64,000 nt of DNA from Diplocarpon mali (lineage: Eukaryota > Ascomycota > Leotiomycetes > Helotiales > Drepanopezizaceae), in the NCBI GenBank assembly GCA_024741835.1, contig JAENRP010000025.1, forward strand, positions 131,077-195,076, given 5' to 3'. The notes under the pieces are model-generated. The model was not told the DNA's origin. It was given only the letters and a program-made list of their open reading frames with translations, and searched no databases. A program made the translations under genes and the position numbers. Positions 23,913 through 34,673 of this stretch are shown piece after piece; positions within the stretch are counted from its first letter, which is position 1, and each line of letters starts with the position of its first letter.

Positions 23913-25437
23913 CACTCCAACAACTCCGTGGACTACCCCACAACAGCAACGCATGTGCAACCCCGCAGCTGCACGTCTGCCCCATCTCAGCCTGTAGACA
24001 GACACAGGGAAGCACAGCGCGTGTGCGAGGGCAAGTCGACCGGGACTTGCAGCGTCTCTGCTCGTGACGCAGGAGAAAGTGCAAATGCGTCTCCCAACGC
24101 CCGTGGGAAAGAGACGCGCACCTGGCCACGGGCTGCCCGCTCGATCTAGGGCCGGCGGGGGATTCGCCGGCGGGGGAAGAGATTCTTGCCAGGGAGACGC
24201 GACAGCGCCATGGCTCGGCCAGTCCCACGCCTGCCACGGACGTGTGCGTAACCCCTCTCGGGACTGCCCCCGGCGGCGTCGACCGGCGGCAGAGGGGCCG
24301 CAACACACGCCCGCGCCGTCGGGGCTCGTCGCCGTGGCAGGAAACCCGTGGGAGCCTCACTGGACCAGGCGACGCCCGAGTCACCTTCGAGACGTGCATG
24401 TTTGGAGAGGGGTTCGCCATACGGTGCAGAGCGGATTCGTTCGAGTCCTCTCTGCATTCTCTGGTCGCTCCGATTCTCGCTCGCTGGACGGCGTCCCGCG
24501 ATGTGCGCTCGATGTTCGGGCTATCCAGGTCCGCGGTGTCGTCGGGTCGCTCGTGCGTGGCGTGCATTCAGGGGGCTGCGGGTTGGCAGGCGGAGGCCGG
24601 CTTGCTTCGTCGCGAGGGGGCGACAACGCTCATCCGCTGCGGACCTGTACACACGCCTTTTTCTTTTTCTTTTTCTTCGCCGGCTGTGGGTCCAGGAACG
24701 CTTGGAAACATGCAATTCGGCCAGGGGGACAGGCGAGCTGGACAAGCAGAGTGCTTGAAATCTCCAGGACCGAGTTTCCCTCTCTTGCACACACAAGATA
24801 CACGAGCCAATCTTCGGATATGCGGCTTGAAGCGATTGTTTTTTATTTCGCTATGGAGTTGGAGCTGACGGATTCGGCTTTTCGCTACGCCACTACTGGT
24901 TCGGCCGTGAATAGCATTATGTCTACTACGTATTCATAGGATGGAGTTAGGAACTAGAGGGTATTTCATATGCCACTTTTTCTTTTCGCGGCGTGCGGCG
25001 CCGCGGGTCGGTAAGCATCGTACCTTGTCAGGAAACGGCCTTGAAGCACTTCTACTTTCACACTGTATAATCAATCGAGCGATTTCAAGTAGATAATCAC
25101 AGACTGGAACAGCATTCAAGGATGGTCGAAGTCCGAGCCTGTGGCTCCTTGATATATACATAAATTAGATACTCTGGCCGAAGGCCAAGAAAAAGTTATG
25201 ACATTCAAAAGCGGAGTCGGATCTCTCTACCGCTGTACGGCTCCTCTTTACTTTATCGCAGGCCAAACGAAGCCCACATTCGCTGATCAGCCAGGGGTCA
25301 AGGCGGGTTTGGAGAGGGGAAGATGCTTTCACGCGGGCTTGATTCGGCCTGCGATAGAGTTCATGTCCTGGATCGGAAAACGTCAAATCAGTCGAGATAA
25401 GCGAGAAATCTTGACGACGCCACTTCCTCGACGCGTA

Positions 25438-25713
25438 CTTAGTACATGGGGAAATAATCTGAGGTTTTCTGTCTGTGCACACTAGATTCTTAGCAATGCT
25501 GCTTTTATTAAATTCCTTAGTATTTTATATAGCCACCTTTTGCGTCAATCACTGCTTTACATCTATTTGGCATTTCCCTAATCAAATCTCTAATTATCTT
25601 AACTGTTATTGATTCCTAAGCTTTAAGTACCCCCTATCGAAACCCCTGCACAAAAGAAAGTTCTAGTATAGCGCACAGACAGAAAACCTCAGATTATTTC
25701 CCTATGTACTAAG
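25438..25713 (-). mobile_element. 276-bp Tc1/mariner-derived miniature element, copy 1
   Basis: Terminal inverted repeats of about 40 bp (starting CTTAGTACATGGGGAAATAA at the left, its complement at the right with one change), flanked by TA at 25436-25437 and 25714-25715, the target duplication of Tc1/mariner elements. On the minus strand the interior still reads as a transposase C-terminus (VKIIRDLIREMPNRCKAVID, then AKGGYIKY and a stop), matching the usual Tc1 ending. It is therefore a non-autonomous internal-deletion derivative that kept the last ~30 codons. Confidence 0.85.
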
Positions 25714-25715
25714 TA

Positions 25716-27210
25716 TATAGTTCAAACCTTAAGTGGTGTACTTTAGACAGGGGCAGCCATGGCGCCCAGCCAGCTGCAGACGCTGCAGGGGACGAGGCGA
25801 TAGTTTGAGCACAACACTGGACTGTGGGGTAGTTGGTTTCAGAGCTAGGGATAAGGGGCATCGGCGATTCACATAGCTTTACTCTCTTAACTGTGGTATA
25901 TCACTCCCGTGTGGAATATGAGATTGTTGAGAGCATATTGAACGTGTCGTGACTCTGTATCGGAAGTGCTCCTGAGCAAGACGCGTGCAAGACAAAGTTC
26001 CAATCTGCTGCTAGGATTCAGACTGGAAAAGTTGCAGCATATCAGCCAATCAGGGGCTTTCGAGTGTCGGTACTCATTCCCCCCCCTCCGGCAATATGAG
26101 TCGAGAGCCCACGTACCAATCTCTGCAATTGACAGCAAGTACCACTCGAGGCATAAACTTGTATTTTAGCCTTTCGAACATCAATTTAAAGCTCAAGTTC
26201 TAAAAGCTGACAAGCAGCAATAGAGAGACCAGGCGTTAATTAGGCTATCCTGGCCTGTCGGTCGTTCTGAGGCTCTTGATTAAACAATCAAAATACACTT
26301 TTATAAGTCAGACTTCAAATTTGAGTAATGACTGTTGTTCTCCAGGTAGGGAATTCCCGTGGTTAACACCTCTGCAGGACAGTTCAGATCAGTGGGTTTT
26401 CCACTCATACTCTCCTTGAAATGAACATAAAGCACGTAGAAATTAGTAGCTCCAATCATTCCAAGAGGACGAATTCCTACCAGCGGGTCAGGATTTCGCA
26501 GGGTTGAAGGTATCTATAGTTTCCTCGGCTCCGCTTACTCTCTCCTAGTCCAAGATTAGCCACTCACTGGTAGGAAAAGGCGAAATATTAACTTTTCAAC
26601 CAAGGGGGAGGTACGAACTGTCTCTGTCCACAATAGTGCAGTAAGCTAGGTCGCTACTGTGTAAGCTTGCGAGGCTTGGTACAGCATAAACTTAAACCTT
26701 GCTACGAGGCCGAACGTTTCCGTCAGTCGATCGAGTGCTTCGCAAGCCTTGTGGGATGGAGAATGCTCGGGAACCCCTTAAAAAAGCCAATCGATGATCC
26801 GAAAGAGTTCCCTGCAATTTGGTGACCTACAGAAGATGGGATTGTGCTGCAGTTGCCGCACAAGGTTACTCAGATGGTTCGTTTGATCTTCCTGTACAAA
26901 CCATCCTGACGCTTGAGGCGAAGTTTTACTGAAGTTAGCGATTCAATTCCTCTACACCACTTCGATTAAATAATATATCGCACGTGTAGCATTCTTACCT
27001 CAAGCTCTGCCGTTCGTTCTCTCTGGATACGAATCTATATTAATCAGCTATCTTCAACCTCTCACTATGCCGACTGGATCGGTATAGTGTGGAAAGAGAC
27101 TCGCCGGCTCAACGTATAATATCCGAAAAACGAACTTGAGAAGGGGTAGTCGTATCAAGCGAGAGCTAGATCTAAGGAAAACGATATGTTTTCTGAGTCG
27201 ACGCCATATT
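25716..27210. other. AT-rich stretch without recognised gene
   Basis: Between the first miniature element and the copia element. Only short frames; possibly older RIP-degraded DNA, but no domain could be read. The final bases (ATATT at 27206-27210) form the left target duplication of the copia element. Confidence 0.4.
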
Positions 27211-27334
27211 TGTTAGAAATATACAAAGTACGGAGATTACCGCACGGAGCAGAGGCTAAGGCTTGGTAAGCCTACCTTGTATATATACTACTTCAGCTCT
27301 TTAGAACTAGAATCTATACCTTTTGATTCTATTA
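27211..27334 (+). repeat. 5' LTR of the copia element
   Basis: 124 bp starting TGTTAGAAATATAC and ending GATTCTATTA. Against the 3' LTR most differences are transitions (G/A, C/T), and the expected terminal CA is TA here. Confidence 0.9.
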
Positions 27335-27508
27335 TAGTAGCAATTCCTAGAATCGATTAACTTAATCAATCTCTCCAATCTTGAACCTGCTTCTTAGTAA
27401 AATACAACTATATAACACCTCTTTATATACCCTTACACATACATACCTTCTCCCCCTTTTTACCCTTATTTTTTCACCCCTTTTTTCAATAACCCTAACT
27501 CAATAAAA

Positions 27509-30500
27509 ATGATTGAGAAGACTACTAAGAACAACGACGCTAAGATCAAGCTCGATTGGTCTAACTATTAGGAATAGGAACCAGCTACTATTTAAAACTT
27601 AGCCATAAATGGCTATCTCTAATAGGCTATCGGCCCTATTCCTCCGAAATCTGCCAAATCTGAAGGTAAATGGGAGAAGAAGAACTAGGAGGCTATAGCT
27701 ACTATAGCTAAAGGCCTTACCCCTAGCCTTAATAGAAAGTATCGCACCTAGATTATAGTCGATGACGCTTACGCTCTTTAGAACGCTCTTAAAGTAGGAG
27801 AGAGCAAACTTGTCGAGAACTCTGAAACTCATATGAACTTAATCAAACAGTTCAATAAGGCCAAGTATATTCCCTACTCTAAGTCGTTTAAAGACTACGT
27901 CCTACGACTTAAGAGTATTTAAGCTCTCCTCCAAGGCTATAGCAACCCTTCCAACGACACTCAAATGAAGAAGCAGTTGCTTAACGGTCTCCTAACAGTT
28001 GGAATATAGAGTTCAATTATAATCAACCTTAAAACCTCTCCTATAACCTTTTAAGAGACAATTGTCGCAATTCAAGAGTACAAAGTGACGTATAGACAAG
28101 AGCTAAAGGTGGCGCCTATAGCTACGCAAACAGCTGCATTAATCGCTAAGGCCTACCTTATAGGAGGAGGAGGCTGCGGCAAAGGCAGAGACAGAGGCAA
28201 AGGCAGATATAAAGGCAGAGGTAATAGAGGAAGAGGAGGAACATAATAAGGAGGAATATAGAAGGGAGAAAGAGGAGGGAAATATTATAATTGCGGCAAA
28301 ACTGGCCATTAGAAAGCAGAGTGCTAATTGAAGAAGAGAGGAGGAGATAAAGCCAGAGCTTAAATAGCTAAAGATAATACAACCTTATCTATCTACTCTT
28401 ATTCCTTAAAACGTGAAGTTGCCTTAATAATAGAAGCTATTAAGATAGCTCTAAGCTTAGAGGCAGATTAGCCTTCTTAGAAAGTAGACTCCGGCGCTAT
28501 AAGACACTTCTCTAGAGTATAGAACGATTTTATTAAAATCAGGAAGTGGAATAACCTAAAGCAAGTCAGAATAGCAAACGGCGCGCTCTTAAAAGCAATT
28601 GGCTATAGAGACTGTATTATCAACGATAAACTGACGCTATATAACGTATAGTACGTTCCATCATTTGGCAATACCCGACTTATATCAGTCTTAAAGCTCG
28701 GCAACGATAATATTACTATAATCTTTAGTAAAGAAGAGGCAAAAGGGTATCGAGACGACGATATAGTATTTACTATACTATAGCTTAGTAGATTATTCAC
28801 TTTATCTTAATCGCATACTGCTACTACAATTGAAGTAGATGAAAAGGCTATAAACCTTAGCCTTATACAACCTCTAGAACTAATTAATATAAAGACGATA
28901 CTGCAAAACTCAAATAAAACGGATTCAGAGCTCTTCTATAGGAGACTAGGTCACTTTAACTATACTAAGCTAAAGAAGCTAGTCGACGATAACTATGGCC
29001 TAAATATAGAAGCTCGAATCGCTCTTAAAGGGGAGAGAAACTGCAAAAGCTACTTAGTAGGTAGAATAAAGGAGCAATTTAATAAGAAAACAGATATAAG
29101 AATAGATAAGATCTATAGAAGATTCTACGCCAATATATTAAGAACACTACTACTATCAATTAGGGGGTATTGCTACTTCCTACTAGTAGTAGATAACGCC
29201 TACAGATGCTGTTAAATAAAGCTATTAAAGAATAAGAGCGCTAACAAGATACAGCTAAAAATCAAAGACTTAAAGAAGCAATTAGAGATAGAGAACTCTA
29301 CTTCAGTAGTATACTAAAGGTCTGATAATAGTATAAGAGAGTTTAGAGGCAGATTCTTACTATAGCTATTAGAAGGAGGTATAACCTTAGAACCTTCACC
29401 TACTTATAAGTATAGTTTAAATAGCATCGTCGAATGATAGATGTACGAAATTACGAAAATAGCTCGCTCTTACATATATAACGCCAAGATAAACAGCTAT
29501 ATATAGTACTACGCTATAGAATAGGCCTATAGGCTAAAGAATAGGAGGCCTATAAAGGCTCTACCTTTTAGAGAGCTAAAAGGCCTAACTCTATTAGAGG
29601 CGTACTCAAAACATACTAAAGATCTTTTAAAAATTAGAGTATTTAGGTCAAGAGCGTTCCTATTAAACAATAGAGGAAATAGCCTAGGTAAGTTCGAGTC
29701 AAGAACTATAATAGGAGCTTAGATACTCGTAGGTATAATAAGCTTAAAGACGTATAAGCTATTAAACGTCGAGACTTTAAAAGAACTAATATCTGCTAAT
29801 ATCAAATTTGATAAATACTTAATGTATAACGTAAGAGAAGTACAACTGCAGGAAAGACCTCAGAATAAGAGGCTAGCACATAGTACTATAAGCTTAATAA
29901 GACCTATAAGGCCAGTAGATATTACTAAAAGACCTCTTGTACAAGCTATAGAAAGGCCAGTATATAAAACTAAGAGAGTATATAGTATTAAAAGACCTGC
30001 AACGTTAAAGTCGTTAAAAAATAGGCAAATCTATAGTAATAAAGCTAAAGTAAGAGGTACTAAACCTTAAAGGGTGATAGAAAACATCCCTAAAGCGTCT
30101 GATCAACGCGTTCTAAAGCAAATAGAGACTCCTACCTCACAGTATAGCAGGAAGCTAAAGCTAAAACGAGTATTTAGCAAGATTAATACTTAAGAGAGTG
30201 CGTTAACCTTTATAGGAAATCAACCAACTATTCCTATAGAGGTAATATTAGTATATAACGCGCTAAGTCAGAATCTAAAAGAATAGAGAGAAGCAATACT
30301 AAGTGAATTCGAAGCTATAAAATCAGCAGGAACCTTTAAAATAATATTAGGTAAACCTCCTATTAAGAAAAAGCTGATAAAATCGAGATTAGTTCTATAA
30401 AATAAGATCGTAAATAGAGTATTAGTAAGAAGGAAGGCTTGTATTATACTAAAAGGCTACGAGCAATAGTATAAGGTAGATTACTTCGATACTTTTACTA

Positions 30501-31860
30501 GCGTTATTAGGCATATAACTCTATAAGTTCTATTCGCCTTTGCAGCCTTAAGAGACCTAGAAATCGAGCAAATCGATATCGATACAGCCTTCTTAAACGC
30601 GTACTTAGCTGAAGACGTATATATAGCACTACTAGACGACGAATGCGACCTATTCTACGAATTATACCCTTAACTTTAAGGAAAACAAGCCTATATCAAG
30701 CTTCTAAGGTCATTATACGGCCTAAAACAAGCACCTTGAGAATGGTAGCTATTAGTCAAAGATGAAATGGAGAAGGCTGGCCTACGAAGCGCTAAAGCAG
30801 ATCTAAATCTATTTATATAAGAGAATTAAGCTAATAATACAACTGCGTATATATTAGTCTTTATAGACGATATGCTAATTATTGGAAAATAATAAGATTG
30901 CAATTACCTTAAAAAGAAGATTCTTAATACTTGGAAAGGAAAAGACCTAGGGCCAATTAGCACCTTTATTAGAATACAAGTTAAACGAGATCGCAAGGCT
31001 AGAACGCTACGAATTTACTAAATAGACTATATTAAGAAGATTCTTAATAGATTTGGAATAGCTAATTGCAAAGGGAATAACCTGCTAGCCTTAGCTAGTA
31101 TAGTATTAAGGAAATTAGGTATAGATAAAGCTTATACTAACGAGCTACTATAACTTGAAGATATCTCACTTTACTAGCAGATTATAAGAAGCGTTATATA
31201 CCCCTTAAACCTTATAAGGCTAGATATCTCCTATATTATCGGCTAATTGGTATAGTATATGGCAACCCCTTTATAAGATCACCTCTAAGCTACAAAACCC
31301 CTCTTGCAATACCTATAAAAGACCGCCGAAGATGGAATTATATATAGAAAAGGCGAACCAAATCAATTCGACGCTTATATAGATGCTATTTGAGCTATTA
31401 AGAACGATAGAAAGTCATTCTAAGGCTGGCTTATTAAGTATAATAGAGGAGTTGTTAGCTAGGCTGCGAATAGGCAAAAATCTACTTCTCTAAGTAGTGA
31501 ATAAGCCGAGATAATAGCGGCTTCTGATAGCTCGAGAGAGATAGCTTAAATGCTAAAGCTATTCGCCGACCTCAATATACAACTCGATCGATTACCTTGC
31601 TTATAGCTCGATAATAAAGGAGCGAGATCTCTTATTAAAGAACGAAAATTTTTAGCTAAATCGAAGCATATCGACGTTCGACACTTTTATATAAGAGACA
31701 ATATAGTAGCTAAAGGCAAGATGATAGTAGCTTATATACCCGGAAACGATAATATAGCAGATTCCTTTACAAAAGCTCTGCCAGGACCCGCTTTCGAGAA
31801 ATACAAGGGTTATATAGGCCTACCAGAGCGAAAATCGATAAAAGAAGGCTATATAAAGGG
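27509..31860 (+). pseudogene. copia gag-pol polyprotein, broken by many stops
   Basis: Read from the ATG at 27509, the frame meets about fourteen stops in the first ~250 codons. Recognisable parts: a glycine/arginine-rich gag tail, a zinc knuckle near 28280-28325 whose first Cys is now Tyr (YYNCGKTGH), protease DSG (VDSGAIRHF near 28490), GAG-pre-integrase (YRRLGHFNYTKLKKL near 28935), integrase core with the first catalytic Asp changed to Asn (FYANI near 29132), reverse transcriptase (QIDIDTAFLNA near 30570, SLYGLKQAP near 30710, FIDDM near 30860) and RNase H (KHIDVRHFYIRD near 31670). Loss of Cys and Asp through G-to-A change fits RIP. No functional product is expected. Confidence 0.9.
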
Positions 31861-31947
31861 AGGAAACCCATAAAAGGAACATATATATAGAGGAAACCTA
31901 TAGGAAGGCCATATATAGGGAGGAAATCTATAATACAATTATATAAA
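31858..31947. repeat. Three-copy ~31-bp tandem repeat before the 3' LTR
   Basis: Units of the form GGAGGAAACCYATARAAGG followed by CATATATA, at about 31858, 31889 and 31919, diverged mostly by transitions. They lie in the 3' untranslated part of the copia element. Confidence 0.6.
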
Positions 31948-32166
31948 GGATAAGAAGCTATAGTATAGCTAAGTCAGAGGTACTCTTATACTATAACGCA
32001 CGTTTGTATATTATAGGGCGGCTGAACTCCATATAAAGGAGACGTAGGCGCCATATACTAGAGAGTATATTATAGGAGTTAATAAGGCCTAGACTATATA
32101 AAAAAAAAAAAAAAAAATGTGGGGGCTCTTTACTCTGAGTTCTATAGAGCTTTGTAGTAGGGGGCA

Positions 32167-32290
32167 TATTAGAAATATACAAGGTATAGAGATTACCGCA
32201 CGGAGCGGAGGCTAAGGCTTGGTAAGCCTACCTTGTATATATACTACTTCAGCTCTCTAGAACTAGAATCTACACCTTTTGATTCTGTCA
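32167..32290 (+). repeat. 3' LTR of the copia element
   Basis: 124 bp, same length as the 5' copy; starts TATTAGAAATATAC (expected TG changed to TA) and ends GATTCTGTCA, followed by the target duplication ATATT. Confidence 0.9.
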
Positions 32291-32483
32291 ATATTTCCTG
32301 CGATTACATGACAACCATACAGGCCAGGCTACTTAAGTCAAACAGACACTCATGGAAAGGCTATAACATATTTCCCCACCTTTGAGATAGGTCGGTGAAT
32401 CTATCTCTGCGCAGGAAAATTGGCAATTTCCACCCCAAGAGGCCCCGTGTTATACAGGATCTGGACGCTTTTTCATCAATGTA

Positions 32484-32759
32484 CTTCGTACAGGGGGTAA
32501 TAATCTGAGGTTCCCTGTCTGTGCACACTAGATTCTTGGCAATATTGCTTTTATTAAATTCCCTAGTATTTTATATAGCCACCTTCTGCGTCAATCACTG
32601 CTTTATATCTATTTGGCATTTCCTTAATCAAATCTCTAATTATCTCAACTGTTATTGATTCCTAAGCTTCAAGTACCTCCTATCGAAACCCTTGCATAAA
32701 AGAAAATTCTAGTATAGCGCACAGACAGAAAACCTCAGATTATTTCCCCATGGACTAAG
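32484..32759 (-). mobile_element. 276-bp Tc1/mariner-derived miniature element, copy 2
   Basis: Same length, orientation and organisation as the copy at 25438-25713, with TA at 32482-32483 and 32760-32761. The two differ mainly by C/T and G/A transitions spread over the interior; the left terminal repeat of this copy has a few extra changes (CTTCGTACAGGGGGTAATAA). The minus strand again retains a relic of a Tc1 transposase C-terminus. Confidence 0.85.
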
Positions 32760-32761
32760 TA

Positions 32762-34673
32762 AAGCTCTGGTGGCTCTCCCTGTCTACCCTACGCAGATGA
32801 CTCTCACATAAGCACAACATGGCGATAGAGTTGTAGCAAGACCTGCATCTGTCTCTACCCACTATAAAACAATGTACTGCACTGGTTACGGTAGACAGGG
32901 CAAGGAAAAGAAGACAGCAGCGCGTGTTTGGGCCTAGAGTAAGTAAATATAAGGCTGATGCTAATTGATCAGACCTCACAGTAATAAATGTACCGTGTAG
33001 TGTTGACAGCACAGGCTGATGAGGGGGTATTGAATTGGGGAGCTAGGCTTGACTGGGTGTCAGGCTGCAGACAGTCATGCCTTGAACTCTGCGCTTTGTG
33101 GTTGGGACAGATTATAAGATAGCGGAAAATAGGGAGGGTGAGAATCTCTACATGCTCCGCTCTAGCTTCCGCGACAAGTGTTCGATCACAGGGGGGATAA
33201 TAGGGCCTGACTACTTGCTTTCTTTTATGCAGTTTCGAGGATACCTAAGCGAGCATGTGAACATTTCCAAAAATGACAAAAGTCTTCCTCGCCGAAATCG
33301 ATATATTTGATATGCTGTCTAGGCGGCCATGTCTATATTCAGGCAGCTTGCTAGGAAGAGGATAGTCTGGATGGTAGATCTACAGCATCTAATGCCAAGT
33401 GAGGCACATCTAGGTCGATCTTGTTCGCTCACAGTTGACTTTACTATTAACACAGAAGGAATGCTAGATTGCCCATAACACAGATCATTCAGAATTGCTT
33501 GCCAGGAAGTCTTAGTTGATTGGCTCACCCTTGTGAGCCCAAATAGCAGAAGAGATAATATTCAGGCTAACATGCTCTTTCGAGTTACGCCGAATGGTTT
33601 CCAAATCTATGGCAAAAACTAGCCGAGTAGCGATGCTTTGATCTTTTTACAACCGCTTTCCTACTGGCGTTATCAAGAACTTGCAGAGCTTCAGACTGAG
33701 GAGAATCATAGAAATTACCGCAGGGTTCATCTTTTATTTTTACCAATCCATAATAGCAAGATCTACTTTCCTCTTGGAGCACCTTTTATCATTCAGATTC
33801 TGATTACATCTGGCTTTCATAATATTACCACAAGAGCCTATTTACGATCCCTTAATTTTGATGCTCTCAGGGATGCATTTGTTATTCCGTTTTCCTTCGT
33901 GGGTCTTGACGCGACAGGCGGAAGAAGCTCCGGCCGCCGCTCCTCACCACGCCGATCAAAAAATTATTTGTTAAGAGTCTGGCGGGAAAAGCCGATAGTC
34001 ATAGTTAGATACTAAGGGGTTGGGTTGGACCGCGGAAAGAGGACTTGCTTCAATGCTTCTTTCATTTGTGATTCAAGTCGGGCCAAGGTGGAAATGTATA
34101 CACCCAAGCACAGCAAACCTGCCTACCCAAGACAGTCGCTACCTGAAAGTTATTGAATGATATACTTATTCCTAGGTAGTATACGCGAAATGGATTGCGA
34201 ATACAAAACAGAACCTTTCCTTATGTTCTTAGGCGACGGTGACATCACTGGATGCTCGGATCAGCAAGAGCTGCAGTCTCCCCTCCCCCTCTTGCAGCTT
34301 TAACAACTTTAATTAGAACAAGTCCACGACCTCCTTGATCTCCTTGATAATATTCGCTCAATTTTTCGATGGATTTAGAACCTAACCTCAAGAACGTGAA
34401 CTTCCGCTGTGGCCTGCCCGCGCTTGTCCTCGCTTCCCTGAAGCTCACTTTTGCAGACGAGCTACTCGCCTTCCTATCTTGAAGCACGATGTGTCTCTCC
34501 ACATTTCTCCCCCATATTCAACCTCATGAAAACAGACCACACGAAGATTTGCGCGCACGAACAAGAGCAACCACACCACCAACGCAACTCGCCCCGGGGC
34601 AATCGCACTCCACTCACATCACGTAAAACAATTCACAGGTCAACACGATAGAAAGATCAAATCTCGCAGAAAG
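32762..34673. other. Non-coding stretch between the transposon island and the next gene
   Basis: Short frames only, AT-rich to about 34.2 kb. The last ~150 bases, rich in AC and CA, form the likely leader of the gene at 34674. No recognised element in 32.8-34.2 kb. Confidence 0.4.

Larger units (their letters stand above)
22312..25435. other. GC-rich non-coding stretch changing to AT-rich DNA near 25 kb
   Basis: 3' flank of the gene at 20611, then simple repeats (23347-23490), a 40-bp duplication (23636 and 23873) and GC-rich DNA with overlapping frames on both strands. The plus-strand frame at 24064-24939 is long only because stops are rare; it has no domain and meets equally long frames in other phases. 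Base composition changes sharply at about 24.9-25.1 kb. Confidence 0.5.
27211..32290 (+). mobile_element. Ty1/copia LTR retrotransposon, full-length but RIP-inactivated
   Basis: A 5,080-bp element bounded by 124-bp LTRs and a 5-bp target duplication ATATT (27206-27210 and 32291-32295). Left to right it has a leader, gag with zinc knuckle, protease, integrase, reverse transcriptase and RNase H, so integrase precedes reverse transcriptase, the copia order. A polypurine tract (GTAGTAGGGGG) lies just before the 3' LTR. All reading frames are interrupted by TAG and TAA where CAG and CAA would be expected, the mark of RIP. It cannot code for functional proteins. Confidence 0.95.

Noticed and set aside
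24436..24460. Second B-box-like string (GTTCGAGTCC)
   Set aside because: No matching stems or A box at a proper distance; probably chance.
24064..24939. 291-codon plus-strand frame
   Set aside because: Long frames exist in other phases and on the other strand of the same stretch, no domain is readable, and codon content is unlike the window's real genes.
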